Source: Mesocentrotus franciscanus
Lineage: Eukaryota; Echinodermata; Echinoidea; Camarodonta; Strongylocentrotidae
Length of the DNA: 64,000 bases
NCBI GenBank assembly: GCA_037976565.1
Contig: CP137671.1
Span: 21,907,267 to 21,971,266, forward strand
Direction of reading: 5' to 3'
Within the stretch, counting starts at the first letter, position 1; every line of letters starts with the position of its first letter. A program made the translations under genes and the position numbers. The notes beneath the pieces are model-generated. The model saw only the letters and a program-made list of their open reading frames with translations. It was not told where the DNA came from and made no database searches. Shown piece by piece: positions 1 through 13,156 of this stretch.

Positions 1-80
1 TATATATAGCTATACAAGGGTTGATGAGGGGCAAAGGGGCATCGCCTAACCACCTTCTCTAAAGAAGATACCCCTAGCTA

Positions 81-239
81 GGAGAGAGAGAAGGGATGGG
101 GGCAGGGACAAAGAAGGAGGGAGGAAGAAAGAGAGAGGAAAGGAGGGAGAGAGGGTGAGCGGGCAGGCGGACGGACGGAGAGAGAGAGAGAGAGAGAGAA
201 AGAAAGAGGGAGAAAGGGGGAGAGGGAGGAAGGGGATGA
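81..239. repeat. Polypurine (GA/GGA-rich) low-complexity tract
   Basis: About 160 bases made almost only of G and A on this strand, with a pure (GA)n core near 178-200. The long reading frames across it are serine/leucine/proline-rich and reflect composition only. Confidence 0.9.
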
Positions 240-2811
240 GCTGATGAAAAATATAGGTAATTCAAATTCTTCAAGCAAAAAGGCATAATTTAAGGAGTTT
301 TTGTACCACATCACAACATTGCTCTTGTGGATTTTTTTTCTTCTTTTTACACAGGGATAGAAATCATTGAAGATTTTAAAATAACATTTCTATGCTTCAT
401 GAAAAGATCATGATTTTAGCAATCCTTTAAGACAACACCTCCTTGCTAGAAAATAAAGACCTTTGCTCTTTCCTTCTATCTCCAGACAAAATCTCATTAA
501 ATATACATGTCTGTATCTGCAGCTGATAAGATAATTTCATTTTCAAAACAGATTGATTGTTGTTCCAGTGTTATGCTTTTCTAGACCTTATGATTGTCTG
601 GAAAACATGTTTTTGTATGACATTTTTATCATCAAGATTTGACTTTACCAGTCAAAAGTCCAATTCACTTGAAACATGACTTAAGTCTAAATTATGTTCA
701 GTGTGAAAATTGGTGGTAAATATTGATATGATATAATCATCAAATATTTGCTCAACACACTATTTATCCCCTTGTGTAACCAAGAAGAGTTGCCAAAAAT
801 GTGTTTATCACAGTTTTATGAGAACCCGATGGAAAATAGATGTGTGAAAATTTTCACCTCTTTTTTGACCGTTTTATATCCTTCCACAATCAGCACATAT
901 TCTCCAAAGGCACTTCTCATTTAAGTGTGTATAGTCAAGGGGGTTTGATGTTTTTCTGAGGCAAATATCGACATGAAGTGTTTTGGATATGCTGCAAGTC
1001 ACACAAAGATGCACTTTTCCTATGGAAAAGATTTCCATAGGAGATTATCCAAAGCAGACAGATCAATCCATGTGATTGTTCAAACTCTGGTATCCATTAA
1101 AAAAAAAGCCACACACTTTTCAAAGGATTTCACCCTAAAACGCTCAAAAGCTACTCCATAGACCATTCACATTCCCCTTGACAAAAGTGCGATTTAAGCC
1201 GGCATTTCGACACCTCGCAACTGAGTAATGAAATATGGAGGATTTGCCCTCGATGCTTTCTTTTGTAGACCCATATTGTTCCGAAGTGAATTTTCAAAAT
1301 CTTGTTACACCCAGAATGCATTAGAACTGAATGCTTCTATTATACAACTCCTAATCGCCTAACACTCTTTCAAAAGTTTCCATGGATGTTTTCGTAAAGA
1401 AAGAAATCTCACATTTCTCTCGGTATTCAAGAGGAGATGCTAAGTGATTTTGTGGCTTTAAAAAAATGGATAGCTTAGGAAATGCCTTATAATACAAGGA
1501 AAGACCACAGAGGCACAGACAAACATAGTTTTGTGATCATGCCATTTAAAAAAATGTGCCATAGAGCTGCTAGTTCATTGTATCTATTTAAAGCTGTTTT
1601 CTAGTTAAGGTACTATTTTTTTGTTGAAAGTACCTGTCAAGTTCGGGCTAAAAGAAGAGGGAAAACACAATTTACGGTTAAAATATAACTCCCGTTCAAT
1701 TACCTGTTGACTTATGATATGTAAGATCAGTTATTTGTACCACAGTTTGGGATAGAAATTTTGATAGCTTTCATAAAAATGATTAATTCTTTTAAATGTT
1801 GATAATTTTTCATAGCAATTGCACTATTAATTTTCTTACTTACAAAGGCAAATCAAAAAAATGTTCAACATTACGTACTTTGAAAGAGAATCAAATCTTA
1901 TCATGAAATCTAATTTTGATTAAAAACAAAATATTCAGAGAAAACATTTAGCCCTTCACCTATTTTCTTTTTTCTTCTTCCAAGAAACAAACTGGTAGAA
2001 ATATGAGAAATTCTTATTTCCAGAACATGCAAGTGCTAGTACCTTCTGCAAGGGAACTTTAAGAAATGGAAGGCTAAATTTCCTCAATTCAAAACACAAT
2101 ACAGTCTAAAGTTCACTGCCCCAAGTAAAGTCATCAACCTCCGCATTTCTAAGAAGAGTTGGCTACAACTACAAGTTTGATCACCATTCAACAAAACACT
2201 CTCTGTTTAGATCCTGCTTCTGATAAGATTTATTGAATTTAATGAATGGAAATTGAAAAGAATGCCATGTTTGTAAACTTTTAATGGGGTGTTAATTGAA
2301 CTATTTAAGCTGTCAGAAATGATTACAATCTTTGATTAATCAGGGAATTGAAAATGTGACCTTTTGAAAAATTTATGGCTATGGCTATGGAGTGGTATGA
2401 TTATTATGAGCAGTGATAAAGAGAAACAAAGTTTGCTGAAACTGATTATATTTTCATTTAAATAGTCTGTTATTAAAATCGAGAGGGAACAAAAAAATAT
2501 TATCAAGTCTAGTATCAGCCCTTACCACCGACAGCTTTTCTTAGAACTTTAGAAGAGTCCCTGTCCTTTGTTTGCTGCAATGTATAAAAGCAATCCCACA
2601 TCATATTCAAATCCTGCATCTTATTTAATGAAATTGTACAAATTGTACATATAATATGTTGTTGAAACATTGCAATATGTTGCCAATTTGATAATAGAAG
2701 AGCAAGGATCTCGGGAAATGGATTTTATTCTAACCTATTCCGTTGGATTGGATTCATAGCTGTATAGTAGAATTTGCTATGTCATAGAACTGGTGGGATA
2801 AAGTTGACATT
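240..2811. other. AT-rich sequence, no recognised feature
   Basis: No exon with family resemblance, RNA gene or clear repeat boundary was recognised. The longest open frame (973-1161, +, 62 codons) has no recognisable motif and no convincing splice signals. This is either upstream intergenic sequence or a long 5' intron of the EVA1C-like gene. Confidence 0.5.
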
Positions 2812-2971
2812 AGCTGCATTTACGCTGTGAGCAAAAAAACAAAAGTTTTTCTCACATTCCTGTGTTTTGTCTGACGTTTCCAGGCAACTATTGGTAAACA
2901 CAACGAAAAACCCAAATGTTTTTCTGAAACACTGGCAGAAACTTCACTGATTTTTGCAGTGTAAATGCTCA
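2812..2971. mobile_element. Small inverted-repeat element (MITE-like), ~160 bp
   Basis: The left end reads GCATTTACGCTGTGAGCAAA, and the reverse complement of the right end reads GAGCATTTACACTGCAAAAA, giving imperfect terminal inverted repeats of about 20 bases. No coding capacity. Family not recognised. Confidence 0.5.
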
Positions 2972-3101
2972 TATCGGTGAATGATGCCGGTTTTTGGTCA
3001 CATGAGTCTCAACGCTTCCGTATGATTGCACGCAGAGCAGCAACAAGTCGCGCATGCGCACTACTCACCAACATAAACAGAATGAGCAAACACTGACTTT
3101 T

Positions 3102-3298
3102 TTAAAAGCCTGTCTGCACTAGTTTGGCCAGTAGGGATTAGACCTCCCAGCATGGTCACTGACAGGTGGTTATCTCATCAACTCAGCTTTCAATTAATAT
3201 AAGAAAAAGAGGATCATGGGGGACCAACGGGCACCGCTTCGGCATTGTTTTCTATATAGAGGGAGTGAGTAGTTACAAGTAGTGCAGACAGGCTTTAA
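3102..3298. mobile_element. TTAA-bounded MITE, family A, copy 1
   Basis: A ~197-bp element with terminal inverted repeats beginning AAGCCTGTCTGCACTA, bounded by TTAA on both sides. A second copy at 42409-42612 is alike over its whole length, including the internal block GAGGATCATGGGGGACCAAC. TTAA targets are typical of piggyBac-type transposition. The element is non-autonomous. Confidence 0.85.
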
Positions 3299-5511
3299 AC
3301 CAAAAAAAGGTGTTGTCCAAATGTTTTGAGGGCTGTGTTAATGGACCTATATTTCAAGTTTACAATATTTGATGGGATTCGAGATGGAGCTAGCTTGGAC
3401 AACCTTGGTCCCATTGTCCAGAGTGTCTGCCTGTAGAAGGGGACTGAAACTTGGATTGGGCGGGTATGGTGGGGTGGATAGGGGGGAGAGAGGGGAAGGC
3501 CGGAGAGCTATGCAAAGCTTGGGAATGGAATGATAATAAAACAGTTGGCAAAAACAAACAGAAAGGTGAGGAATGCTGTGATTTTAGCAGCTAGGTTGTT
3601 GAATGAGAAGAGGAAATTTATAAGAGCAGATAAACATAGCCTTGAGATGGACAAATACAGGAAACACTGCCCAGTGGTAGGATTGTGACTTTCTGAACAA
3701 AGAAAAGGGACTCCATCAAGTATTTTTTTTGTTTCTTCCTTTGTTATTCACATTTTATTCCTTTTATCTATAATTTTCTAGCTAATATTGACCAAGGAAC
3801 TACATGTACATGTTGATCTCTGGATGTGCAGAAATTGCTATGTTTTTCATAATGCTAACTGTTGCTACTTGCCTTTGCTCAATTTCCTGCTACTATTATT
3901 TCCATAACTGCTACTACCTTCTTCTTAGGTGAGCAAGTATTAATTGAATGCTTCAGCAGCATTCATAGCACTTTTTATCAGTTCATGTTCTTGAAACCAA
4001 AATCATTCTTGTTGAGGAAAAATATGGTTTTTGGGGAAATAATTGGCTAGAAAAAAGGAAAAGTAGGCAGTCTCAAGGACATTTGAAATAAAAGTACACC
4101 AACTTTCATTTTACACTCTAGTTCAAATTAATGAATTCGTCATCCAATTGAAATTAGTTTTTAATTTGTCATGCTTTCTAAGCTTTTGTTCTTTAACTGT
4201 ATTCATCATCTTTCTCTATATGAGTAGAATTACTCATATGCTACACATCAATTAATATGAAACATAGAAATGACTGGACTCATAATTGAAATAAGCAACA
4301 TATCATAGACCAGCAGAAGTACACTGAACTATGGTATCCTTGAATAGTGATGAAAAGCAATTATCATCATTTTATCCAAGAATTAAATGGCATCTGTCAG
4401 ACAGGGGCTAGCGCCAGTGCCTCTTTTGTATTCTCTCCGGCCACATATTAATATCACAAATTTATTGGGGCTGTGTTCGGCTGCACGTGACTTGCGTTTA
4501 GATGTGGGATGGTATCGTGAGAAAATCGAGATGAAAATGTTGATTACCTTTTATGGGCATGAAAGCTAGCTTTTTGTCATTAAATCTGCATCACATATTG
4601 ACAGTCAATCCAATATCAGTGACATATTGAACATATTTATTATTGATTTGATAACAGCAAAGCGTCACACTAATTGAACTGAGTGCTAGAGCGAAGCATC
4701 AATTGTGTGACTCACACCTTTTAATGTGTGTGTGAGATTTATGGCATTGGAACATCTATTTAGGTTATTAATGTCAAATATTACCTATTGGAAGTCGTTC
4801 ATCTGTCATGGTTTGAGTTATCAGTAGTTACCAGTACATCAAATTGTCATGTTTATTGTATCTTTGTACATATCAATGACAAAATTATGTACTTGTTGAA
4901 GTAAATTATACCCAATAAATCTGGAAAGTGGTGGCAGGCTATCGAGATTGAATACAAAACATTGCCCTGTTCGAAATTGAAAGGTGAGGGTACAGATATT
5001 GTCCAATCAAGTTTGAAAGGAGGCCTGATTTGTTTCATTACATGAAATTTGATGAAATTGTAGGTAAAGTAAAGCGCTGGGAATGGGGTTTCGTAATTTA
5101 ATAGTGGAAAAGGTGATAACAGAGGTGCTATCATCATGACTAAGGTATTATCGGGATTCTTTTGAAGTACCTGGTATGCATTTGTCACAAGTTGCTATAT
5201 TTCTATAAATAATCAATTGATAATTGTCATGCATTCCGAGGCCTTCTGTTGCAGATTGGGAAAATGTCAGAACTGGCTTTCAATGCTCTGTAACTCAGTA
5301 GTAACCGTTGAAATTCAAACTTTCCGTAAACTATTATAAACAATTTCTGTGGAATCCAATTTTGTAAGTCCATCAGTGCAATGTCTTATCTTGCATGTAT
5401 AAAAATACACAAATCATGGTGGTCTGAAAAATCTGTTGTTGTGGTAGTTTGTTGGCTTTAGATGAATTTGTGCCCTTATTCTCCCTCACTAGAAGAAACT
5501 ACTTGGAAATT
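3299..5511. other. AT-rich sequence, no recognised gene
   Basis: Contains a short G-rich patch around 3460-3500. The open frames at 3862-4050, 4387-4569 (+) and 4853-5188 (-) have no recognisable domain and no supporting splice context. Confidence 0.45.
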
Positions 5512-5582
5512 GGTTAATAATAATAAATAATAAATAAATAACAAAGTTGCTTATAAAGCGCTTACCACCGAAGTCTCTAAGT
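5512..5582 (-). repeat. SINE-like 3' tail, reverse orientation
   Basis: Read on the - strand this gives GCACTTAGAGACTTCGG, then AAGCGCTTTATAAGCA, then an A/T-rich ATTATT tail. The same module ends the element at 6060-6280 and occurs at 53409-53505. Probably a 5'-truncated retroposed copy. Confidence 0.6.
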
Positions 5583-6059
5583 GCTATGGGAAGTAACTTT
5601 GTATTCTAGCAGAATCTATATACAGAAACATCTAGTTCATGGTCATTGGTCAGAAACTACTTTGTCACACGACTTGTCGCTCTATTCTGGGAAGCAGCTT
5701 TCCACAATTTTCCATCCATTTATGATTTATACATCTATTTCCTGGTGTAAGTGTGTTACAGTTACTGATAGATTGCTGCAGTGCATGCTCAGGAGTTGAA
5801 CAAACCTCTTTTTTCACATGAAGATAATATATTGAACTTGGTGGCCATTGTTGGAGGAAAGCCAGGTGACAGTGATTATATCTTTGCAAGAGGGAGCTTG
5901 AAGATGTCGGCTTGTTCCCATTTCAAAATTATATTCTTCTAGAAGGTTGTGATGTACCAATCTGGGCCCCATTTCACAAAACTTGTCATCAGTAACAAAT
6001 GACAGTTTTTCTAATATAAAATGATAGGGTTATAGCTAGTGAAATCCTTGCTTCTGATT

Positions 6060-6280
6060 GGTTATCATAATGTCCTTTGCCAAGACATTGATCTACATTT
6101 GCCACACTCCACCCAGGTGAAGTAAATGGGTACCTGGTAGGAACTTATTCCTTGAAACGCAGCGCGCGTAACTGCTGCACTGCTAAAGCCAGGGTAATTA
6201 TGCTGCATTATTGTAGAGCGCTTAGAGACTTCTGAAAAGGTAAGTGTTAGGCGCTATATAAGCACTATAATTATTATTAA
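6060..6280 (+). mobile_element. SINE-like retroposon
   Basis: Body contains GGGTACCTGGTAGGAA and GCTAAAGCCAGGGTAATTAT, followed by GAGCGCTTAGAGACTTCT, GGCGCTATATAAGCAC and an ATTATTATTAA tail. The tail module recurs at 5512-5582 and 53409-53505. From memory this style is common in sea urchin and other marine invertebrate genomes. The 5' boundary is uncertain. Confidence 0.6.
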
Positions 6281-7010
6281 TGAGACAAAGCTTGCTTAGC
6301 TGTTATCCAAGTTAACTGGAGACAAGATAATCTATGGCCATAGAAAGGGTTAACGAAGGGTTTTTTTGGGGGGGGGCACAGCCATCATGATCATGGTAGT
6401 GGTGCGGGGGGTGGGCTGGTCTTATTTTTAAAATGAAATATTATTTCTGATTGCAAAATGTGATTGCATGCGGGGTCCTATTGTCTTCGATTCTCATTCT
6501 TTTCCCCTTCTCCCTATCTTTTTTTTTTCCTTTGTTTTTTTGTTTTTTTGTTTTTTGTTGTTGTTTGTTTGTTTGTTTTTTTTTTTTTTTGGGGGGGTTT
6601 TGCCATTCAATGCGGACGAGGGGGGGGGGGCACATGCAGCTATACCACCAAGTCTGCATCAACGAAAATGAGCAATGAATATGATGACAAGTTTTTAGTG
6701 ATATTCTATCCACATGTACAATTTTTGAGATACCATCAAGATTGTTTCAGAGACAGTTTCAATAAGTTAAACTTCACACAGAAAAAGTTCGGGAAGTTAC
6801 GGTCCCAAGCAAACCAGGGCCAGTGGCTGGTTTCTATCAATACTATAATTGGGGTGCAGGTCCTCCATAGAGAGAGAAAAAGAAAACATTGGTGATGTTT
6901 GATTTGGCAGCTATGTGAAGAAACATGATTTATGTCTCAGGGGATTGTATCAGGTTTCCCTGTCATATCCCAGCACTGCCTGCAATCTCTGTATTCATAT
7001 TTCATTGTTA
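6281..7010. other. Non-coding stretch with T/G homopolymer junctions
   Basis: Contains two T-tract/G-tract junctions (6361-6376 and 6520-6597) and a G-run near 6620. The overlapping open frames at 6441-6895 owe most of their length to these tracts. No exon is supported. Confidence 0.5.
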
Positions 7011-7485
7011 AAGGGGGAAGTCACCCTTGATATTAAGTTGGTTTTAATAGAAACAGACCTGTGAAAGTTTGCGCAAACACCGATTGAAAAATAAGAACGA
7101 TTTGAATTTTTGAAGATGTTCAATCAAACACAAAGAGGCGACTCTGTGACTTATCTTATGAGCTTCCCTCCCATTTGCCCTGAATTCAAAACTTAAAAAA
7201 TTTGTATTTATAATTGTATAAGAAAATGTTCAATCATACAGTCATCCTAAATATAATTATTGCAAATACGTTTTGATACTTTTCTATATTTTCTGTACAG
7301 AGCAAATTGGACACGAGCTCGCAAGATACATCTCAGTGTTGCCAATTTGTGTTTCACTGATAACTTTAAAAATTCATAACTTTCATATTTTTAATCGGAT
7401 ATTGGTACAACTTTCACAACTTTGTTTCTCTGATTTTTCTGCTTTTATAAAAATCAACTTAATATCAGGTTGGACTTTCCCTTTC
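7011..7485. mobile_element. MITE-like element with ~35-bp terminal inverted repeats
   Basis: The left end has GATATTAAGTTGGTTTTA behind AAGGGGGAAGTCACCCTT. The reverse complement of the right end reads AAAGGGAAAGTCCAACCTGA followed by TATTAAGTTGATTTTTA. The interior is AT-rich and non-coding. Confidence 0.75.
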
Positions 7486-7578
7486 ACCTTAGGATGGAGC
7501 TATGGGTATTCCGCAGGTATGGTGTTCTTTTTAATATATATATCCATTAGACATACATACTAATTCATATCGCGTGTG

Positions 7579-7642
7579 AAGAGCCAGAAGAGTGCTTACT
7601 GTGTGTGATATGGTATGAATATAATGCTCTTTTGACTCTCTC
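7579..7642. repeat. Hairpin repeat family H, copy 1
   Basis: Arms GAGCCAGAAGAGTGCTT and ATGCTCTTTTGACTCTC surround a ~25-base loop. Both arms carry the AAGAG variant of the family AAGGG core. Probably a very small palindromic mobile element; no function is known to me. Confidence 0.7.
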
Positions 7643-8514
7643 AGAGTCTCAGTAGAGAATATTTACGATTGACTTTGATTTTTATTTTGATGAAACTTAA
7701 TAAATGAAGTGTCTTCTGTCAACTACGTACACTGTATAATACCGATAGTAATATATTCCAAGAGACGATAAAATAAAGAAAAGAGGAAGATACTAGATAG
7801 GTACAAAAACAAATGGCCTGGGTTACTCGATTTATATACCGCTTGTTTATTTTTCATTTTATTTGTTTGTTTGTTTGTTATTTACATTTTATGGGGGGTG
7901 ATCTCTAAAATAATATTGATGGGCATCTAGTACAGAATGGATGCCCCTCCATGGATGCGAACTGGACCTCCTATGTGACAGAATGAGGAGTCGACATGGT
8001 TGAAATAGAATGAAATCCAATGAACATCAACAAATATCTCATCATAATGGGGGATGTAATCGACCCCTTTCCAGCCGTGGATTGTTCTAAGTGCATCGTA
8101 TATCATTCGGCAGCCTACGCCAGGACACCGTATCCATGGCAACCAAGATAAACAACTGCGTCAGCTTTCTGACTCCCGTCCAAGTCATGTGTCAGTGTAG
8201 AGAGATTCCGAAGCTTCGTTCTGGTATTTTATCAGTCTTAGGGGATACTAACCCCAGATCTATTTAAGGCCACAATGATAGATGAAGAATTTTTAGATCA
8301 GTCTCGGCTAATTTTTTGCTTTACTTATTATGGCTGTCCTCAGACAAGTATGTACCATCTTGTAGGAGGATTCATCAAGTAATTCTAATCTACGGTAGAT
8401 GCATGAAGCAGAGACATGTTACTCTGCACTCTGCACCAAGATAAAGACCCCACATTTCAGCAAACATATTTCTCTCTGGTCCCACTTTCCACCAACGGCA
8501 ACAATTGCTCCAGG
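7643..8514. other. Non-coding stretch
   Basis: Nothing recognised. The - strand open frame 7927-8142 (71 codons) has higher complexity than most spurious frames here but matches no family I can name. Confidence 0.4.
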
Positions 8515-8740
8515 CGTTATTTCATGAAAGACGTGGGGTTAGGATTAGGACTGCAATTGAGTTTAAAGTTAGGGTTAGGTTTAGAGTTAGAGTTAGAAAT
8601 GATATTGTGTCCACTGTCCAGGGTTGAAGTTAGGAATTGGGTTGCTGTATTGTGGGATAATGACCAAGGAGCAGTTGTCACAGGAGCAGTTGTCACAGGA
8701 GCATATGTCAGACAAGCTCTCATCCTACCTAATACTACTC
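8515..8740 (-). repeat. Degenerate AACCCT/TTAGGG-like repeat, copy 1
   Basis: This strand contains GTTAGGGTTAGGTTTAGAGT and related degenerate units, then CAGGGTTGAAGTTAGG and a direct repeat of GGAGCAGTTGTCACA. Its reverse complement shares AACCCTGGACA and TGTCAC-type modules with 23340-23490 and 63570-63650, so this is a dispersed family. The telomere-like units are probably incidental to it. Confidence 0.5.
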
Positions 8741-9240
8741 CTATTATTCTACTGATTCATTTTGCAATTCATCAAGGTCTAAATGATGATTTTCCAAAAC
8801 ACATTGCATTAAGATGTAGGGCAGTGTTTCCTTTACAACGTGAATATTTGATTGTCTTGATGAGAATTATATTGAGTTAAATGGTTTTAATTTACCTGTC
8901 ATGTTGTCCACTCCACGTTGGATCCTTTAGAAGTTCTCCTTGAAGTATGTGTGTCTGAGTGTGTACCTAAGTGCTTAGAAGTACCTGGAGAGGATCGTTA
9001 TTATTACCTTGCATAATCCATAACCGCTTAGCAAACATCAGGGTCTCCATGTATTCCTGGGAACTATATATATATATATATCCACCTGATTTGGTGCCTC
9101 TCCTTTGAGATGCTTGTTTTGTCATGATAATACTTCAAATACCTCAAGTGTATGCCTTGAGTGTGTCGGGATCATCAAAAATGGAAATGATATTGAGACA
9201 TGTTTATCAGGGTAGAGTTAAGACTTGCATTTTGAAAGGG

Positions 9241-9385
9241 ATGGTAACAATGATGGTGATGATGATGTTGTTAATGATGATGATGATGATAATCATAATG
9301 ATGAAGATGAGGGGTGCATTGATGTTGTTATATCAATATTGATGAAGACATTTTGATGATTTCGATAATGATAGTAAAGATGACG
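9241..9385. repeat. Degenerate ATG/GAT microsatellite
   Basis: Imperfect (GAT)n runs with GTT and AAT interruptions. The frames 9124-9342 and 9353-9574 are methionine-rich because of this composition. Confidence 0.75.
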
Positions 9386-9740
9386 ATAACAATAATCAAT
9401 ATAGTTCTGCAGCATGTACATTACCACTACCTCATGTCAATGATGTCATGTGCAAAGGTGACATTAATTTCAACAGTTACTAACTTTGTCAGCAAGAGAA
9501 AAACAATTAACATTGGCCTATATGGAGAAAAAAAACATTTGATAGGGGTAGCAGATGGATCTGGTAGTATGTAAAGTTGCAAAAGAAAAAAGAAAAAATT
9601 CTCAGGGTATGACATCTTTTTTTCCTCATTGTTACAGGGGGCATATGACTCTAGTTACCATAAATCTGTCATATATGGACTTGATATCTTACCTTGTTTT
9701 ACTCAAAGTATGTATTCTAGACACAAAAACATATTGAATC

Positions 9741-9814
9741 ATCTGTTTCGTGTCAGAAGGACATTCACTCATTTACTTTAACACAGAACTAACACCCTTC
9801 TGAATCTGACACAG
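9741..9814. repeat. Hairpin repeat family H, copy 2
   Basis: Left arm CTGTTTCGTGTCAGAAGGAC; right arm ACACCCTTCTGAATCTGACA. The loop contains ACTCATTTACTTTAACACAG, similar to the loops of copies at 18231 and 55468. Confidence 0.7.
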
Positions 9815-10280
9815 TCAAAATTTTATCTCTCGGCATTTTTCACATGGTATGACTTCAATCATTTCCGCTACATATGTTGCCGAAGATCAAACTTTTGCCC
9901 CATAGGAGGGAAACACTTCAAAAAAGTTATTGGTAGAAAGACAAATTTGTTCAAGATTTTATGTTGCACCTGTTCCAAACATTTTTACTTGACCTTTTTA
10001 TTTCTGGCAGAAACTATTTGCAACAACACATTAAAGTAGCATCAACTATTTTTAGTCACCAGTTACATTGAGTGGAGTTTTTCTAATGCTGAACTTTTTT
10101 TTAATTGTAAACTATAATTGTGGATAAATCTATCTTAGACTGCTTTAAAGGCAATGAAATTTTCAGAATAAAAATGTATATTGAATATGTCAAGAGTCGA
10201 TAAGTTTAGTTGTCTCTCATAAAATTCCAGCTTATGCAGAAATGTTGTAGAATTGCTTATTAGATTTTGAGGCAGTATGA

Positions 10281-10545
10281 TATTTTTGTCTATATCTGTG
10301 TGTGAGTCTCTCTGGCTTCATCTCTGTTGCTGTCTTTATTTCACTCTCTGTCTCTGTCCGGCTCTCTGTCTCACTCTCTGTCTCACTCCCTGTCTCTGTC
10401 TGTCTCTCTGTCTCTCTGTCTCTGTCTCTGTCTGTCTATCTGGCCCTCTTTGTCTCTCCTTGCTCCCTCCTTTTATCTCTCATTTGCGTCTCTTCATCTC
10501 TGTCTTTCTCTCTCCCGGTCTATCTCTCTCTCTCCTTCACTTCAT
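10281..10545. repeat. TCTCTGTC-type pyrimidine-rich array
   Basis: Imperfect tandem TCTCTGTC/TCACTC units. Overlapping frames in this tract encode only leucine/serine-rich low-complexity peptides. Confidence 0.85.
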
Positions 10546-11057
10546 TATGCACACTCTGTGAACATATGTCCTCTGCATATACACAAAAACATCTCATCTC
10601 CGCAACATTATTTATCGTGCCGCATTGCAATGTTTCCAACACCCGGAATAGCTACCCAAGTAGGCGAGCCCTCGCATTCATTCGTCGCTTGTCGGCTGAA
10701 CGTGATGCGTATTGAATTGGAAGCACTCTAGGAAGGTCGCCGCCGTGTTTGCTCGGGATCCGCTTTCAAGAGCAAATCCGGGAATAACATAATCCCAGGA
10801 GAATGAAGGCGGGGCGTCAGAGTGCCCCTCTTCCATTCACATACAGCTTACACCTTGCTCAATTTGAGGTGATCAAACAATTACCAAGAAGTAGGCCAAG
10901 ATCTCATCATATTTCTGAATCTGTTGTTGAAGAAAGCTGATTACATGGCCATTGTTTGTTTATTGTTGCTGCTTGATACAAATAAAAAAGGAAATCAAAT
11001 CTAATTTCATGCACCTTTGGGGCAAAATGTTTTTGATAAACAGAACTGGAATAGATG

Positions 11058-11060
<3 letters not shown>

Positions 11061-11090
<30 letters not shown>

Positions 11091-11113
11091 GGTGACGACG
11101 ACGACGATGATGT
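11061..11113. repeat. Compound GAT-GGT-ACG trinucleotide microsatellite
   Basis: (GAT)n changes to (GGT)n and then (GAC)n within about 50 bases, the same GAT-to-GGT switch seen at 28.7 kb and 58.3 kb. Confidence 0.85.
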
Positions 11114-11115
11114 AA

Positions 11116-12650
11116 AAAATGGAGCAAGTTTTAAAATGTCAATATATAATACTATACATGTATACAGTGCATGGAATGCGATGATTTGGAGTGATATAGG
11201 TTCATGAAATAAACAGCTTAATGATTTCATTCCCTCAGGAAAGTGGTATTTAGGTTTTTTTAGGAATTTTTGAAACTTATTATTTTAGCTTAAATTATCG
11301 ATAATCTATATGTTTTTACTTTGAACTAATTTCAATCTTTGGTTTGACAATTGGATGTTCGTTTTATAGGCCTAAAATGTCATAAAGTAGCCTGAAAATT
11401 AAAGCTGGCAGTTTACTAGTCACTAAACATGATGAAACCTTGATGTCAAACCATATCGCTCAGTATCATTGACTATATATTAGGCATACCTGTGGCTTTA
11501 AGTTAAAAAGTAGTTGCTATGTACTTGCGATCCAGTTCTTGATGTTGGACCTAAAACAGTCCCATGATGCCCCCTTTTCTATCCCATGAGGCCTTCTGTT
11601 TACATCACACAATCATGACTTGAATTCATCAATCTCATTCCAACCACCATCCCATTCATGAGGCAAATCTGTAATGTGGGACAGTGAAATGCTTGCTGGC
11701 ATAAATAACTTACTTTTAGGTCACCCATGTTTGTGAAGAAAAAGCTGTATGTGAACAGCACCCAGGTGTGACGTTTGCTTTTATGTAAATGGAAGACCGT
11801 GACCTTCTGGAAGAATGTCACATTTTTTTCAAGTGTCTCAAGACTGAAATAAGAGACACAGGGACAGACAAGAGACAGACGTTTGTTACAAAAATACTTC
11901 TCAGCGACCCTTTTTCCCCCCTTTCTAAAGGTACTCTTACGTGTGAAACCAGACAATGTACATACAAAAAGAATTTTCAAAAAATAGTGAAATTGTGTTT
12001 TTTAAGATTTAAAATATAAATAAATGGTTTAAAATTGGATAACAAGTTGCTTACAGTTGTGCATCAACTTTTTAATCTTTTTCTCAATTTCTTATTTTTG
12101 AGACATGAGTTCATGAATATACTTGGAAACTGACTGTTAATTTATTTCAAAGATATGGGAAATGAAGTGCACTATAGTTTTATTTCCACAAAATCTTTGA
12201 CAAAATGATGGAAGCTTTGAAAAGTGTTTTCTGCTTCCTCACAAACCATGGTGTGGGAGGCTTCATTTTTTAATTTTCTTCTTAACAGCCCTGTTGAAGG
12301 TTCGTGTAGGTCCTCAGTTGATTCGGTTTCAAGAAGAGTTTCATATTTTTATTAACATCAGAACACCTGCAATTGTAAATCTTTCTAAAGAACAATGTTG
12401 AAAGGTGATTATAGAAAATTTAATCTGATGGCCTTCAAATTTGATAATTTTTCTTCAAAATATGAAATTTAAAGAATGGGAAAATAAGTAGGTGAGAAGA
12501 GATATTACGTAGATTGAATTCCCAAAATGAATTTTGACACGAGCTTCCTAAAAATACATTGATTGTAATTGAAAATGAAGATGTGCAAATCAAGGATGCA
12601 TGTCCGTAAATGTAGCTACCCGGCTAGCCAGCCATGCATTTTAGGCCTCT
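11116..12650. other. AT-rich sequence, no recognised gene
   Basis: The - strand frame 11600-11980 (126 codons) is the largest. It shows no motif I recognise and no coding-like bias, and is treated as chance. Confidence 0.45.
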
Positions 12651-12746
12651 CTCTCCCTCGCCTATCCATCTTTCTATGCCTTTTTCTCTGTCTCTCTCTC
12701 TCTCTCTCTCCTCCCTCTCTCTCTCTCCTCCCCTCTCTCTCCCCAC

Positions 12747-12786
<40 letters not shown>

Positions 12787-13060
12787 GACATATACATCTG
12801 TATTTATTGGCTGGCTACTCATTCAAGTCTCTTATTCTCTCTTTTCCTTTCCTCTTTCTCTTATCTTTTCTATCCTTGTTCCTGTCTTTCTTTTCTTCTC
12901 CCAATGCCCCTTTCTTTCTCTCCCTCCCTCCAAATCACTTTCTCTCTCTTCCTTGTCCTCTCTCTTTATCTCCCACACCTGCAGTCACTTCCCCTCCCCT
13001 CTTTTCCCCACCCCACATCTCACTTTCCCTTTCTCTTTCTTTCATTTTCAGGTCTCTCCT
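12651..13060. repeat. Pyrimidine-rich tract with (CT)n microsatellite
   Basis: Long C/T tract with a pure (CT)n run at about 12750-12784 and CCCT/TTTC-rich flanks. All large frames here are composition artefacts (leucine/serine/proline on +, arginine/glutamate on -). Confidence 0.9.
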
Positions 13061-13156
13061 TGTACTGACTTTTTAATTATTCTGGGTTGCTTTGTAACAT
13101 TTTCACCCCAATCCTGCTTTGTGATGCATCAATGATATACCCTGTTGGAAACTTGA

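Noticed and set aside
7493..7516. Possible 24-bp micro-exon between TTTCACCTTAG and GTATGG
   Set aside because: The acceptor falls at the outer end of a MITE terminal repeat (7011-7485), so the signal is likely fortuitous.
7927..8142. 71-codon - strand frame starting MPWIRCPGVGCRMIYD
   Set aside because: Looks less random than most, but I cannot match it to any family; a protein search would decide.
8540..8605. Interstitial telomeric repeat
   Set aside because: TTAGGG units are few and degenerate and are embedded in a dispersed repeat shared with two other loci.
12569..13135. 188-codon + strand frame
   Set aside because: Leucine/serine-rich translation of a CT-rich tract.
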